Origin: Gracilaria domingensis | Taxonomy: Eukaryota; Rhodophyta; Florideophyceae; Gracilariales; Gracilariaceae | Direction: 5' to 3' | Assembly: GCA_022539475.1 (NCBI GenBank) | Contig: VCMS01000477.1 | Span: 1-23,048, forward strand | DNA: 23,048 bases | Shown: positions 1 through 8,981 of the stretch, piece by piece | Position numbering within the stretch: the first letter of the stretch is position 1 | Layout: each line of letters opens with the position of its first letter | The notes under the pieces: generated by a model | What the model saw: the letters and a program-made list of their open reading frames with translations, nothing else | What the model was told of the DNA's origin: nothing | The model's database searches: none | Made by a program: the position numbers and the translations under genes

Positions 1-1015
1 TGGTAGCGCATACGAATTGCTGGAGCTCGTTGGCTAACGAAGGTGTGCGCATCGTCAGCATGGATTCGTAGTGATGAGGTTAAAACTGGCACGCCCTCAG
101 AGTGATTACGTGGCCCGCAAAACGTTACTCTACGTGTGAATAGAGTAGTCTTCTCGGCATGGACTTTCAGTCCGATTTCCTTCGGATAGAGAAGAAAAAT
201 CTGAGGTTAGTGGAGAGCTCTTTCTCGTGCTTGGCGTAGAGGAGAAAGTCTTCCAGCCATTTCCAGAGTTTTTTCGACTCGTCCTTCGAATTTGTGAGCG
301 AGAAAGGCATGAAAGTGATTGCCAGAGTCACTTCCACCTTGCAAGAGGCAATGTGAAGAGTAGAATTCAATGGGAGTCTGTATTGACATCATCTCCTGAG
401 ATTCAGGAGAGAGTGATACCTGCCAACAGCCATGAGCGAGGTCAATATTGGCGAAACAACAGCTTCCGCTGATGTCTTGGAATTTGGATTCCAAATGAGG
501 CATTGCTGATTGAATGAATACCGTGCGTGCATTGGGACCGCGGAATTCGACCGTGAACCGGAGCTTGGCTGATCCTGGTTTCGGCAATCAAGCGCAAACG
601 ACGCCCAGCATGAGGACGAATTCTTGTAAATTGCGCCCACATCCTCGAGTTCGCGCACAGTCTGGAATTTGAAATCTCGTTGCGGTGGCGCGTACCGGCG
701 TTGAAAACACCGAAACGTTTTGGCGTTCTTCAATAGTGTAATGACCAATGGGGCAACGTCGGCAGAACGATCAGGTCCTATGTTGATGCGAAACACGTCC
801 CGAAACTCTTGGAGAAGGCGTCTCAACTCCTATATATATTCCTCGTTCATACCGTTGCTGTTTGCCTCAGAAATCATTCTCGTGAACGCTTGATTGACAA
901 AACTATCACTGTCATCACCAATCTCAACAGAGAGAGATTCTGGGAGTTCAATCGGGTCGTCATCTGCGGCGCTCGCATACGACAGGCCTTGGTATTTTGC
1001 CTTAGCATTCTTGAA
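1..1015 (-). pseudogene. Reverse transcriptase of the minus-strand Ty3/gypsy element, broken and partial
   Basis: From 1015 to 833 lies an acidic spacer in frame with what follows, ended by TAG at 830-832. The RT N-terminal region follows (RRLLQEFRDVF, then the FQRRYAPPQRDF region), then the VRELEDVGAIYKNSSSCWAS region. A frameshift near 600 leads to the palm motifs, LRFTVEFRGPNARTV and CCFANIDLAHGCWQVSL. A second shift near 370 leads to WLEDFLLYAKHEKEL, the catalytic loop, at about 259-215. The family normally has two aspartates there, and here the first is Glu (251-253). A further stop lies at 167-169, and thumb-like sequence continues toward position 1. The sequence across 670 is continuous, which marks that point as the native side of the duplication. 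Confidence 0.85.
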
Positions 1016-1400
1016 TTACAACCAGTCGAATTCATCTACGTGTCGATCGTGAACGTGGCTTCCAACTCGCTTGAAATGGTCTTCCAAATTCAAACCGATT
1101 GAATTCAAGAAGGGTCTGCCAAGTAGAATTTCATCCATTGCTTTATCAATGACGTAAAATTCCACTCCTCTCACGCGCACAGGGATATTGGATCCTGGAA
1201 GGAATATTGTAATCGCAAGTGTGACAGAGCGAGATGCGTAGATTTCGGCCCTTCCTCCACTGGAGAATGCCCAAGCCAGGGGTATTGGTTTGTGGAACAC
1301 TTTCGCAGTGATACTCGGTACGGCGGAGACAATTTGTGCAAATATTGGTGTCCATTGCGCTAAAATCTGCACTAGAGTCGCCAAGTAGAATTTTGAAGAT
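1016..1400 (-). pseudogene. pro: Retropepsin-like aspartic protease, frameshifted
   Basis: Retropepsins cut the Gag-Pol polyprotein. The active-site region reads LLGDSSADFSAMD at about 1385-1347, with the Asp-Ser-Ser codons at 1379-1371. The family usually has Asp-Ser/Thr-Gly, so the glycine is replaced. The flap-distal motif ILLGRPFL and following residues support the family. In this unit two single bases are missing relative to the second unit (near 1333 and 1341), so gag and protease no longer share a frame. In the second unit they read through as one ORF. A TAA at 1016-1018 ends the reading, although similar-looking coding sequence continues beyond it toward RT. Confidence 0.8.
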
Positions 1401-2311
1401 AGAATGCTCTAAGGCTACTCTGAGACGACCAGAGCTTGGATCAGGAAAAGCATGTTCCGGAGAGGGACTTTTCTTAATTGTCTTAGCCTTCTTGGTGTTC
1501 TTACTACCGTAGTGGTGGCCAAAAAATTCCTTTTTTCGATCGCTGGCAGTGTTTGGGCAGTATTTCAGGTGATGAATGCCAGAACAATCAGGATTAAGAC
1601 AAGGCTGGTCCCACTCTGTTTCCTTGTGTTTCCCGATTCGCTTCTTCTCAATCGCTTCATTGCCAGAGGCCTTCTTGCTTGTCCTATTTGCCTTTCCGGA
1701 TTCGTCATGCTTGCGTGAACGGTCTCCGAAACTCCTAGATTGCTTCGGTTGCAATAGAGAGAGAGCGGTCTCCGTGAGCGAGATTTCGAGAGCTAAGTTT
1801 GAAACCTCATCTTTGAACAGTTTGATGTTAGCAAGTTGCTCCTTTCTCCAGCCCCGACGCATCATTTTGATACGTTCCTAGATTACTTCAGGCGTAAACT
1901 TGTTTACCAATCGATCGATGAATTTCTTTGACATATCGACATCCTCAAGAACTTCGGAGGCATTGTTTTGATCTAACCCGGTGATAAAATCAATTAAAAA
2001 GTTCGCGACATCCCCGGCAGGGTCTTCCTTATTTGGTCTGAACGAAACACTGCGTATTGTAGCATCAATTCTCTCAGAAAGATCCTTCGGGGGTAGACAG
2101 CGACGCCCTCTCGAGCCAAGTTTCCACCTTATCTGCAGTAGCTTCTACGACTGTAAAAGCCCATTCACTTTCACCAATTACAGACGAAGAATGAAGCGTG
2201 GCCGAATCCATGCAGTTCTTTATAGACGGTACTGAGAGTTTAGAGTGTTCATCGCGGTCTTAGTTAACGTCTTCGACCTTCCGCGATAGGCTGCGTAGGC
2301 CATCTCAAACT
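1400..2311 (-). pseudogene. gag: Gag-like pseudogene of the minus-strand Ty3/gypsy element
   Basis: This encodes the structural Gag of a Ty3/gypsy element, the protein that packages element RNA. The reading begins near 2311, with an ATG at 2209-2211. A one-base shift occurs at a run of five C (about 2092), and the frame then continues to the protease. In-frame stops are TAA at 2260-2262 and TAG at 1878-1880, each flanked on both sides by sensible protein in the same frame. A basic Ser/Lys-rich stretch precedes a variant zinc knuckle at 1557-1601 with the pattern C-x4-C-x4-H-x3-C, which would bind RNA. The true start is uncertain because an upstream TGA falls at the same frame edge. The call rests on the knuckle and on the protease and RT that follow. 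Confidence 0.75.
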
Positions 2312-2958
2312 GAATTAAAGACGGTTGGTCAACTTTCTTCAGAAGCAGTGGTTAGATAACAGAGACAACGCCATAGTTGGAAGAAGTCATATTGAAACAG
2401 GCTGTGACGCTGCAGTCACTATATTATTTCCAAAAACCAAAGCGCTTTGTTGATTAATGTTACTGCTACACACAGGCCTGAAGCGATCGGCTGCAGGTGG
2501 AGCCAGAGCTACGGCGCGTCAGGGTATTGGTAATTGCTATCTGTGCTCCGGCGAGCTGAGCCGTACTCTCTGGGCAAACCATTCGCACAAATGAGTACAT
2601 CACCCAAATATCAGCCTCGAGTAGTCTAGAAAGTAAAGGACAGCACTTCGTGACATTGAATGATCATCCCGGCCTACGTAGGGGAATTTGAATTGACAAG
2701 AAAGGACAAAAAGACAACAGTAACTTAGTTTGGATAGATTGATCATAATCGGTCTCATTCGCAACGGTCTCTGGCAGCTGCTTCGGTATTTTCTGATGCT
2801 GTAAACCTGCCAAACCAGCATCTCGGCTAAGCCAATCTATTGCAGGGGCTTAATCTAAGAACAGCATTAATAATGTATATAAGGACACGGACCACTCTTG
2901 TTCTCGTGCTAAGGACGGCTCACAGATAGATGCCGCTCAAAATTCTCCACGCCCACAC
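2312..2958. other. Region with no recognised gene between the gypsy gag and the lectin/pore-forming pseudogene
   Basis: No convincing coding sequence was found on either strand. It could hold the 5' LTR and leader of the minus-strand retroelement, but no terminal TG/CA pair or matching repeat was identified. A TATATAAG sequence lies at 2876-2883 on the plus strand with no gene downstream of it. A GTAAGT at 2962-2957 (minus strand) overlaps the stop of the neighbouring pseudogene and could be a splice donor, with a TAG acceptor at 2909-2911. That would give that gene a further short exon here. Confidence 0.4.
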
Positions 2959-3996
2959 TTACATCTTCGTGGTCATTTTCATGAAACTAGGGCTATCCTC
3001 CCCAATCGGTATCGAGTTTTTGCCTGTATCGTCCCAAGTCGCCACTGTCGTAGATTCCTGCATGAAACGGCTTGTTGTTACTCTATCGTAGACGCCATTA
3101 ACATGTGTGTAAAATTTCGAGACATTGTCAAGAAAGTACTTCATCTGCGCCGTGTACGGCAACTGGCTTAGATTCTCTTCGTACTAGTGCACCGTGATAC
3201 TAGTTTTTTCCAGTGCCAGAGCAATGAGAGGAATGGAGGCCTCTTACCCTTCCGTCGTACTCCAACTCTTCCCATAAGTACCGGAATCAGAAATCTCCCA
3301 TTTCGTCTCTACCTCAACATCCGCCACCTCGGGAATCCCAACCTCCACCTTATATGATTGACCAAATGTGACTCCAGCTATAATGCTCCAACTACCTCCA
3401 GTCTGGTTCGATTTCGTCACCTTCTGGGCCCCTTTATCGCTCTCCGTATCCGATGGGTTTGCCAATGTCACATCAAGTGCGATCTTCTTTTGCGGAGGAA
3501 GCAAATTCTCACCTCTCATGTCATAGACGACGCTAGTCATGTCGGTGCCAATAACATTGCGCAGCATCAATATTCATAAGTTGTCAATTTCCCAATCTGC
3601 CCTTCCGAATGCTCCCAGAATGATACCAGAGCCGACTTCCATTTTGTACTCCGTCCTGAGACCCCAATCGTACATCTGTGGGAAGTAATCTTGACCTTCG
3701 TTGGTCGCGATGTGGAAGGCATCGCAGCGGGTTCCAGCCCCGTTCCCGTAGATTGAAAGGAAATTAACATATTCACCACCTGCATCGTCCATGATGAGGG
3801 TGCCCTGGTATCGTTATTTTTTCTTGCCGATCACTGCTACAGATCCATTGGAGAACGAGAGCTGAATACCGTGCAACTGCCATCCTTCTGCCCAAGCTTC
3901 GATCTTGGTAACCACTTGACTGTGCGAGATCCGCTCTTGTCTAAAACCGGAGCCTCCGTGTCCTCCAATTCGGTACCACTGCTGGATGACGGACAT
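2959..3996 (-). pseudogene. Jacalin-lectin plus aerolysin-like (natterin-type) protein, broken gene
   Basis: The predicted product joins a sugar-binding jacalin-like domain to an aerolysin-type beta pore-forming domain, the arrangement of natterin-like proteins. The ATG at 3994-3996 opens a glycine-rich jacalin start (IGGHGGSGF). A strand matching GIQLSFSNGS and the segment EYVNFLSIYGNGAGTRCDAF follow. The aerolysin part runs from about 3570 to 2959 and shows a Ser/Thr-rich alternating-strand pattern. Two stops interrupt the same frame: TAA at 3814-3816 and TGA at 3574-3576. A GTAAGA donor at 3247 and a TAG acceptor at 3184-3186 suggest a 64-base intron, but the phase across it does not match exactly, so another acceptor or an indel is possible. 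No signal peptide is visible. Both units carry the same lesions. The family is clear; no activity can be assumed for this copy. Confidence 0.75.
3184..3247 (-). other. Probable spliceosomal intron in the aerolysin-like domain
   Basis: On the minus strand the sequence GTAAGAG begins at 3247, right where the reading frame meets a stop, and CACTAG ends at 3184. Downstream protein resumes with a plausible aerolysin-like segment from 3183. The length (64 bases) suits small introns of microbial eukaryotes. The reading phase on the two sides differs by two bases, so the exact acceptor is uncertain; another AG at 3168-3167 fits the phase. Confidence 0.5.
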
Positions 3997-4372
3997 GATG
4001 GTTATGTGATTGAATGGTTCTGTCAATTAAACAATGCTGAGCGTCGGTGAGGGCGTACTGGACCGGGCTTTTCGCGAGTAGATGATGCATGCACGCAATC
4101 AGACGCTTCAATAAGCAATCCTCGCTAGAACCGCCGCCTGAACGACTCCGTGCAGGTGGACTAGGACATTAGTCACTGAAGCAGGAAAATGATGGACCGG
4201 CCGTCCGTTTGGGTATCAGAGTCGGAAAGTTCATTGCCCCAGAAGTGCTGCTTCAGCCAGCGCGCCAATGAAACAACATCGTAGCGATAACGAGGTACTA
4301 TATCTCGTCTGGTATGCGTTCTAAAAGTCTGAGTAAAACTTTAAGACCAGTGTCTCTAACTAAAGTAGAATC
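3997..4372. other. Upstream flank of the lectin/pore-forming pseudogene; no gene seen
   Basis: About 375 bases between the start of the minus-strand pseudogene and the proposed LTR start. No ORF with recognisable protein and no clear TATA box was found. It would contain the promoter of the pseudogene if that was ever expressed. Confidence 0.4.
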
Positions 4373-4429
4373 TGTAAAAGAGGAATTCGAGAAGAAAAGA
4401 GAAATGCCACCGACAGGAGGTCTTTGTCT

Positions 4430-4642
4430 TTACTTACGACGGGCTCGGCTCTTATTTAGAGCGATTTCGAGCATCATCGCTTGAACTTGCGTAATCGCGA
4501 CCTCATGATACTTTCCAAGAATTTCGTTGAATGTATCAACACAGACTTCTAGGCTGTCTCAAAAGCCGTCGTCGTAGTAATCATCGTTGGTTTTCTGGCA
4601 AGCTGGACACGACGGCCTTTCGACGAAGGAGTGACGATCCAT
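4430..4642 (-). pseudogene. Antisense CxxC micro-ORF inside the LTR (type A)
   Basis: This is an unrecognised small protein of 70 codons plus TAA, running against the retroelement. The ATG is at 4642-4640. A CPAC (C-x2-C) lies at codons 12-15, then a run of Asp/Tyr, and the C-terminal half is amphipathic with a basic end (RARRK). Codon 28 is TGA (4561-4559). The counterpart at 10259-10469 aligns without gaps through codon 55, shares both cysteines and the ends of the hydrophobic helix, and also has a stop at codon 28, but TAG. The protein-level match exceeds the DNA-level match, which suggests the ORF was once under selection. The function is unknown; a small zinc-binding or regulatory protein is only a guess. 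Confidence 0.5.
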
Positions 4643-4811
4643 CTTGAAGAAGAAGAGGAAGAGGCAGCAGGCGAGCTGCTGGAAAGAAGACCGGGCTGCG
4701 TACTTCGCTACTTATCCCGCGAAATATGTGGGAAGAGAGAGTCCCGCAAGTCTGAATTGTTATTGCATCTGCTTTATATCCTACGCTACATAATGTGGGT
4801 GCAATGCACTG

Positions 4812-4927
4812 CTGTAATTACAGTCAGAAGGACATCGCCAGTTGGCATGCATGCATTGCCCGAAGGCAATGCCGCGTGTGCTAAACTGGCCAATGATATC
4901 AAACTGTAGTGGGTTTGGCCCCACTAC
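4812..4927. promoter_or_regulatory. Cluster of three palindromes upstream of the LTR promoter
   Basis: Three perfect inverted repeats lie within 116 bases: a 12-base palindrome CTGTAATTACAG at 4812-4823; GCATTGCC and GGCAATGC with a CGAA loop at 4853-4872; and GTAGTGGG with CCCACTAC and a six-base loop at 4906-4927. They lie about 90-200 bases upstream of the TATA box, in the part of the LTR absent from the other LTR. They may be protein-binding sites or may fold in RNA. Confidence 0.5.
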
Positions 4928-5012
4928 TCTACATTTAGGAGTACTACTGCATCTAGTTAGTAACTATAGTGCGTTATTGCATTTCTAGTCTCTTCTAGAG
5001 GGTTCAGAACTC

Positions 5013-5020
5013 TATATAAA
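5013..5020 (+). promoter_or_regulatory. TATA box of the 5' LTR promoter
   Basis: TATATAAA lies in the conserved part of the LTR, about 760 bases before the gag ATG. It follows an imperfect inverted repeat (AGAGGGTTCAGAACTCT). The matching site in the other LTR is altered to TACAAAAA. It would drive transcription of the retroelement to the right. Confidence 0.6.
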
Positions 5021-5782
5021 GGGTCGCAAAGACGCCCAGCGGTGTCTCGAGCCAACAAAACATTGCGTTCATCAACTTTATTATTATATCAACCGTACCC
5101 ATATACCTTGAGCAGTGCAGCTAAGTAACTTATTACTTCGTCTAGGCCTCCGTGCCTTATCAACATCTTTTGTGCTTGCGCGTTCTGTGCGAGCACTGCT
5201 CTACTCAACAGATACCCCAGTACCGGTCAAAGCGCCCTAGGCATGGACGAGAATCGGGTAGTGTGTACCAAAGGCGCTTCTGTTGTCAGTAAGCCCCACC
5301 GGAGCTTCCGCTCGGATAACGGTGTCTGTCGAGAGAACTGGTGCTACACGGACTTTGGCGCTAGAGGGGAAGTTGTCCGTTCGGTTTTCTTTGAGTGCCG
5401 CGTAACGTCTTCTGCAAGAAACCAGGTTGGGGTACGGAGTGAAGACTATCTTCAGTTAGTAACTCTTCCTTAGGGAGCCTCGTGAGAAGTCTATATGCTT
5501 GTCTCCGGAGGCGCAGAGATAAATTTGACTGCAGAATTCGCGTGCAGTTTGTTGTCGTCCGTTTTTCGATATATCTTTCGTTTGCTGGTTATCACGCCAC
5601 TAGTTCCTCTTTCTCTTTTCTGTGCCGTGAGATCTTCTCCTGGGCATACTAAGTTTATTTACCTGATGGAGTCTGGGCCCACGTTGATCTTTTTATGTGG
5701 CTGGGTGTTCTACTCTGAGTCTCTTTCTGCTACGATAGGCAAGTGCAAGGGTGTGCAATCACCCGCGTCGTTTGCCATCAAA

Positions 5783-7387
5783 ATGATGTCCAGAGGGTAC
5801 TCTCGAGGAGGGGGCCAACCTAATGAAGCATCCTCTTCTACCGTCAATTTCGATGGTTCTTCCGTCGATGTGAGAAAGTTCTTCTTCTTCCATGAAAATG
5901 TTTCAATATCTCGCAAAACTGAAGAAGAAAGTGCTCTTGTCCTTCTTGGTTTTCTGGAAGGCGAGGCGTTCGATTTATATAATGAGATCTATGCTGAAGA
6001 TGGTTCTCTGGCCTCAGAAACAAGAGCTTACAATGCAGTTAAGGCGTCGCTGATTGATCGCTTTGGTACAAGTGACGGACCTGAAGAGAACATTCGCCGT
6101 GCAGTTTCATCACGTTTAGATTAAACGGATCTGCTCGGGTCGATGAAAGAGAGGGACAGCTGTTTTGAGAAAGCTGGATTCAACTCTGAGGCCAAGTTTG
6201 GCTTTCTTCGTAAAGCGGTCATGGAATTTGCGAACTTTGCGCAGTTTGTAATGTTTCGTGGTGTTGAGGACTACAATTCTCTGAGAGAAGTCGTGAAGTC
6301 ATTTATCCCCGGGAAGAAGACCCTTGGTTTATATGGAGTCTTTAATGCTCTTACAACGGCCATGCACGTTCTACAGAAGCCAAAGAAGCAGGCGCAGTCT
6401 TCGTCTGATGTCCTTGAGGACAAAGTGAATGAGTTTTCTGACCAGCTTGCGCAGTTGTCTCTGATGATGAAGAAGAGTCACTTCTCTCAGTCGAATAACC
6501 GTCAAGGTGGCGATCGATTGTGTTCGTATTGCCGACAGCCAGGACATATTTTTATCAGATGTGAACTGAACCATCATCGAGATACTCGTTGTGTGCGGTG
6601 CGGAACGTTCGGCGATTCAGTGAATACATGTTGGAAGAGATCATCCAATGACAACTCGCGTGAAGTGAAGTTTGAGAACGCGAGGAGTGAATCGCAGTCT
6701 GAAGAAAAGCTTAGCGTACAAGATTCCCCTTCAACTTCAGAACAGCATGAGAAAGAGAGTCATGTCTCTGTCCCCACGGAGCAAAAGCATGACAAAAAAT
6801 TTGTGAACACAGCTAAGGGACCTGTAGATGGATCCCCACTTCCGAAGCAAGCTCGTACGGGAGAGCTCATTGAAATTTCGCCGGTCATGTTCCCGAATAC
6901 TGCCGAGTCTCAGAAGGACGCTAGTAGACGTGTCCGTTCCGCACAGACTAAGAAGATCAAGACAGGAAGGTCTGGAGTTCGAAAGAGTTCCTCGAGCAAA
7001 GTTAAGCTTCAGAAACACGTGGGGAAATACAATGTCTACGAAGAATTGGCCAATGCCCCTTCTGGTTTGACCTTCGCACAGTTGCTTCGAGAAGACACAG
7101 AGAAAGCGAAGAAGAGTATTCGCCGTCTCATTTCTGCTCGAAGGTGTACTAGAACCAAGGCCTATGCAGATACAGACGTGAAGACCCGTCGTCTGAAAGT
7201 CGTTCAAGTTAAGATTTACGGCTTGGATACGGAGCCGTTGCTCGACTCAAGGGCAGTTCCTAACATTATGTCTACAAGTCTTGCGGAGAAGCTTTCTGTC
7301 AAACCAGCGGTGACAGAGAAGAAGATCACCATGGCCGATGGAAGTACTTCCGAATGTTTGGGTATTCTCAAAAAAGTCCCAGTCTAG
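5783..7387 (+). pseudogene. gag: Gag of the plus-strand Ty3/gypsy element, with stop codons
   Basis: Gag forms the particle and binds element RNA. The chosen ATG (5783) follows GCCATCAAA and is where similarity to the other LTR ends, although the frame is open upstream to 5495. A capsid-like helical region runs to about 6400, interrupted by TAA at 6122-6124. A first zinc knuckle, C-x2-C-x4-H-x4-C, lies at 6521-6562. A second at 6590-6631 reads CVRCGTFGDSVNTC, with Asp in place of the usual His. A long Ser/Lys/Glu-rich charged linker then leads into the protease. A TAG at 7385-7387 interrupts the protease in the same frame. Apart from these stops the frame stays open for about 1.6 kb, so decay is recent or limited. 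Confidence 0.85.
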
Positions 7388-7747
7388 TTTGCTTCAGTCG
7401 TGGTTCCCCTGCGCTTTTTTGTTGTGAAAGGAACTCCATTCGAAGTTATCATTGGTTGCCCCTCTTTGGAAATGCTTCAAGCCTGTTTGGACCTTGGAGC
7501 TCAACAAGTGAAGATGAAACCTGAGGGAAAGTCAATCACTCTTGGACTTGACTACGACAGAACAGGTCTCGAGCAGTACACCTCACTTAGTGGTACTGAC
7601 AGTGAAGGCTTCACTTCCGACTCCAGTGTTCCGCTCTCGTCTGATTCGAAATCTGATGACGAAGATGAATTGGTCTTAACCCACATGAAGAGAGACTGTT
7701 TCCCAGATGATTACAGTTGGGATTTCAGTCGTACGGAGAACCTGTGA
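7199..7747 (+). pseudogene. pro: Retropepsin-like protease of the plus-strand element
   Basis: This would cleave the polyprotein. The active-site region reads EPLLDSRAVPNIMS, with Asp-Ser-Arg codons at 7244-7252 where Asp-Ser-Gly is expected. The hydrophobic strand LRFFVVKGTPFEVIIGCPSL matches the second half of retropepsins. TAG at 7385-7387 splits the domain, with good protein in the same frame on both sides. The frame ends in TGA at 7745-7747. Just before that, an alternative frame gives continuing Glu/Ser-rich sequence, so a one-base shift lies near 7730. The catalytic glycine change and the stop make it non-functional. The second unit has three extra bases here (one codon). Confidence 0.8.
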
Positions 7748-8655
7748 TGATCACTGATTCCCCAGAACAGCCCACTGAGTCTGATTCTGAAGAAGATCAG
7801 CCTGATTCAGAAGGAGAGGAAGAAACCCCTAAGAATGCACCTTTCGTTCCCCCGCTCCTGCCTTAGAAGTCCGAGGTTATGCACGTTCCGAGAGACGAGC
7901 AGAAGAGATTGTCTTTCGCGATGCGTTCACGAATGAAGTATATGCCCACGGACCAGATGAGACAGAAGTTGCGTCCGAGGAATAGGCTCATTTGGCATCC
8001 CAGCTTCAAATTAATGCTTAGGCTGAAGACTAAGATGATGCTGCCACAGATGAGAATCGTAGATTCGGAGATGCAGAGGAAGACGATATTTCTTCTGAAG
8101 ACCCAGCTTACTCGGAGCCTCTCGACCCGATATTGAATATTGCCATCAGAGATGATGTCGTACCTCTCGACAGTAGTGGACCCGACCAGCCAACAGAGAC
8201 AATTAATCTTCGTCTTCATCGCCGCTTTACACCGTTGCGCCCCGAAGACCCATTGCCCCTGGAAGCGTCAGAGTTGCCAGTCGGTGCGCGATTCACACTC
8301 GACATCGACAATGATTTGCAACCGTATCTTTCCTCGACCCAGAAGGTCAAGAACGGTGGCTTTCTCGCCCCGGTGCTAGTGATGTGCCGTCGGACAGTCA
8401 TGATCAAAATCGACCAGCGGAAGAGGATGAAGAGCTCCATGAACTGGTTATGGATGATTCCGATGATTCTAATCCAACTGTGCAAATCGTTGCACCTGCC
8501 GATGATATCCAGTTTAACTCAGATCCTCCGGATGACTCTCAGCAGATTGAGAACTATGTCTGCGTTTTGGATGAACCTGCATCACCGCAGTCAAAAGAAG
8601 ATGAGGTTGGGCAATGGCATAATCGTATTACTCTGAAAGGTCTATCCCGTTGTCT
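7748..8655 (+). pseudogene. Acidic linker region between protease and RNase H; RT domain missing
   Basis: The reading is rich in Asp, Glu, Ser and Pro, with no RT palm motif in any frame that I could find. It changes frame near 7730, near 7860 and near 8375. Stops within the middle frame are TAG at 7983-7985, TAG at 8019-8021 and TAA at 8031-8033, with plausible protein around each. A segment beginning around 8133 (NIAIRDDVVPLDSSGP) and another beginning around 8384 are the longest open parts. In an intact Ty3/gypsy element roughly 1 kb of RT should lie about here. The element either lost RT by deletion or is a non-autonomous form that relied on another element. Confidence 0.6.
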
Positions 8656-8981
8656 TCGCTTTGAAGAAGTTCAGAATCTATTTGCTCTCTTCCATTCCGT
8701 TCCAGTGGACGACCGATCACCAAGCACTGAAGCATGCGTTCTCGAAGAAAGATGTTCATGGTCGTCTTGCCAGGTCGTTGGATTTTCTCGCTGAGTATGA
8801 ATTTGAGATCGTCTATCGTCCTGATGCTGTGAATCATGCCGCTTATTATATCTCTCGTTATGCACTGGATCCCGAAGCAGCAGAGAATTCCGCTGAAGAA
8901 GTTGATCTGGTTGCTTCGATTGACTTCCACGAATTTGAAGGCATCGAGCCCTACTATGCGAACATTGGCCGCTACCTTTGA
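8656..8981 (+). pseudogene. RNase H domain of the plus-strand Ty3/gypsy element
   Basis: This domain degrades the RNA strand during reverse transcription. The reading after a frameshift near 8655 gives PFQWTTDHQALKHAFSKKD, the central Asp-containing motif, then LDFLAEYEFEIVYRPDAVNH and HAAYYISRY. The last motif normally carries a catalytic Asp (as in HAADYxSR), but codon 8844-8846 is TAT (Tyr). TGA at 8979-8981 ends the frame just before the integrase, which continues in the same frame. It lies directly after the acidic linker with no RT palm before it. Confidence 0.85.

Larger units (their letters stand above)
1..2311 (-). mobile_element. Degraded Ty3/gypsy retrotransposon (gag-protease-RT), cut by window start
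   Basis: Reading the minus strand from about 2311 down to 1 gives a Gag-like region, a variant zinc knuckle, a retropepsin and a reverse transcriptase, in Ty3/gypsy order. Several in-frame stops (2260-2262, 1878-1880, 1016-1018, 830-832) and frameshifts (near 2092, in the protease, and twice in RT) break it. No LTR, primer-binding site or polypurine tract was identified. The RNase H and integrase would lie to the left of the window. It points away from the plus-strand element that starts near 4373, and the lectin/pore-forming pseudogene lies between them. Confidence 0.85.
4373..5785 (+). repeat. Proposed 5' LTR of the plus-strand Ty3/gypsy element (type A)
   Basis: The start is set at a TGTAAAAG sequence (4373), because the distance from there to the antisense micro-ORF is close to that in the 3' LTR (57 versus 48 bases). 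From 4937 to 5785 it matches 10762-11611 at roughly 95% by eye. From 4373 to 4936 only the micro-ORF is recognisably similar. It contains a TATA box at 5013-5020, three palindromes in the upstream part, and a leader of about 750 bases. Similarity ends at the gag ATG (5783). The 5' boundary is an estimate. Confidence 0.55.

Noticed and set aside
1452..1881. Plus-strand ORFs over the minus-strand gag (also 14561-14990)
   Set aside because: They lie opposite a clear Gag with zinc knuckle and protease; no family features of their own.
2876..2883. TATATAAG on the plus strand as a promoter
   Set aside because: No plus-strand gene follows, and the neighbouring genes are on the minus strand.
4631..4909. 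Plus-strand ORF of 92 codons in the 5' LTR
   Set aside because: Starts inside the antisense micro-ORF region and crosses the palindrome cluster; no counterpart in the other LTR.
5243..5473. ORF in the LTR leader, also at 11068 and 18352
   Set aside because: The differences I saw between the two LTR types within this frame all change the amino acid and none is silent. This fits non-coding leader, not a conserved protein.
6737..7207. Minus-strand ORF of 156 codons opposite gag (also 19846-20316)
   Set aside because: Shadow of the plus-strand gag, with composition typical of an antisense reading.
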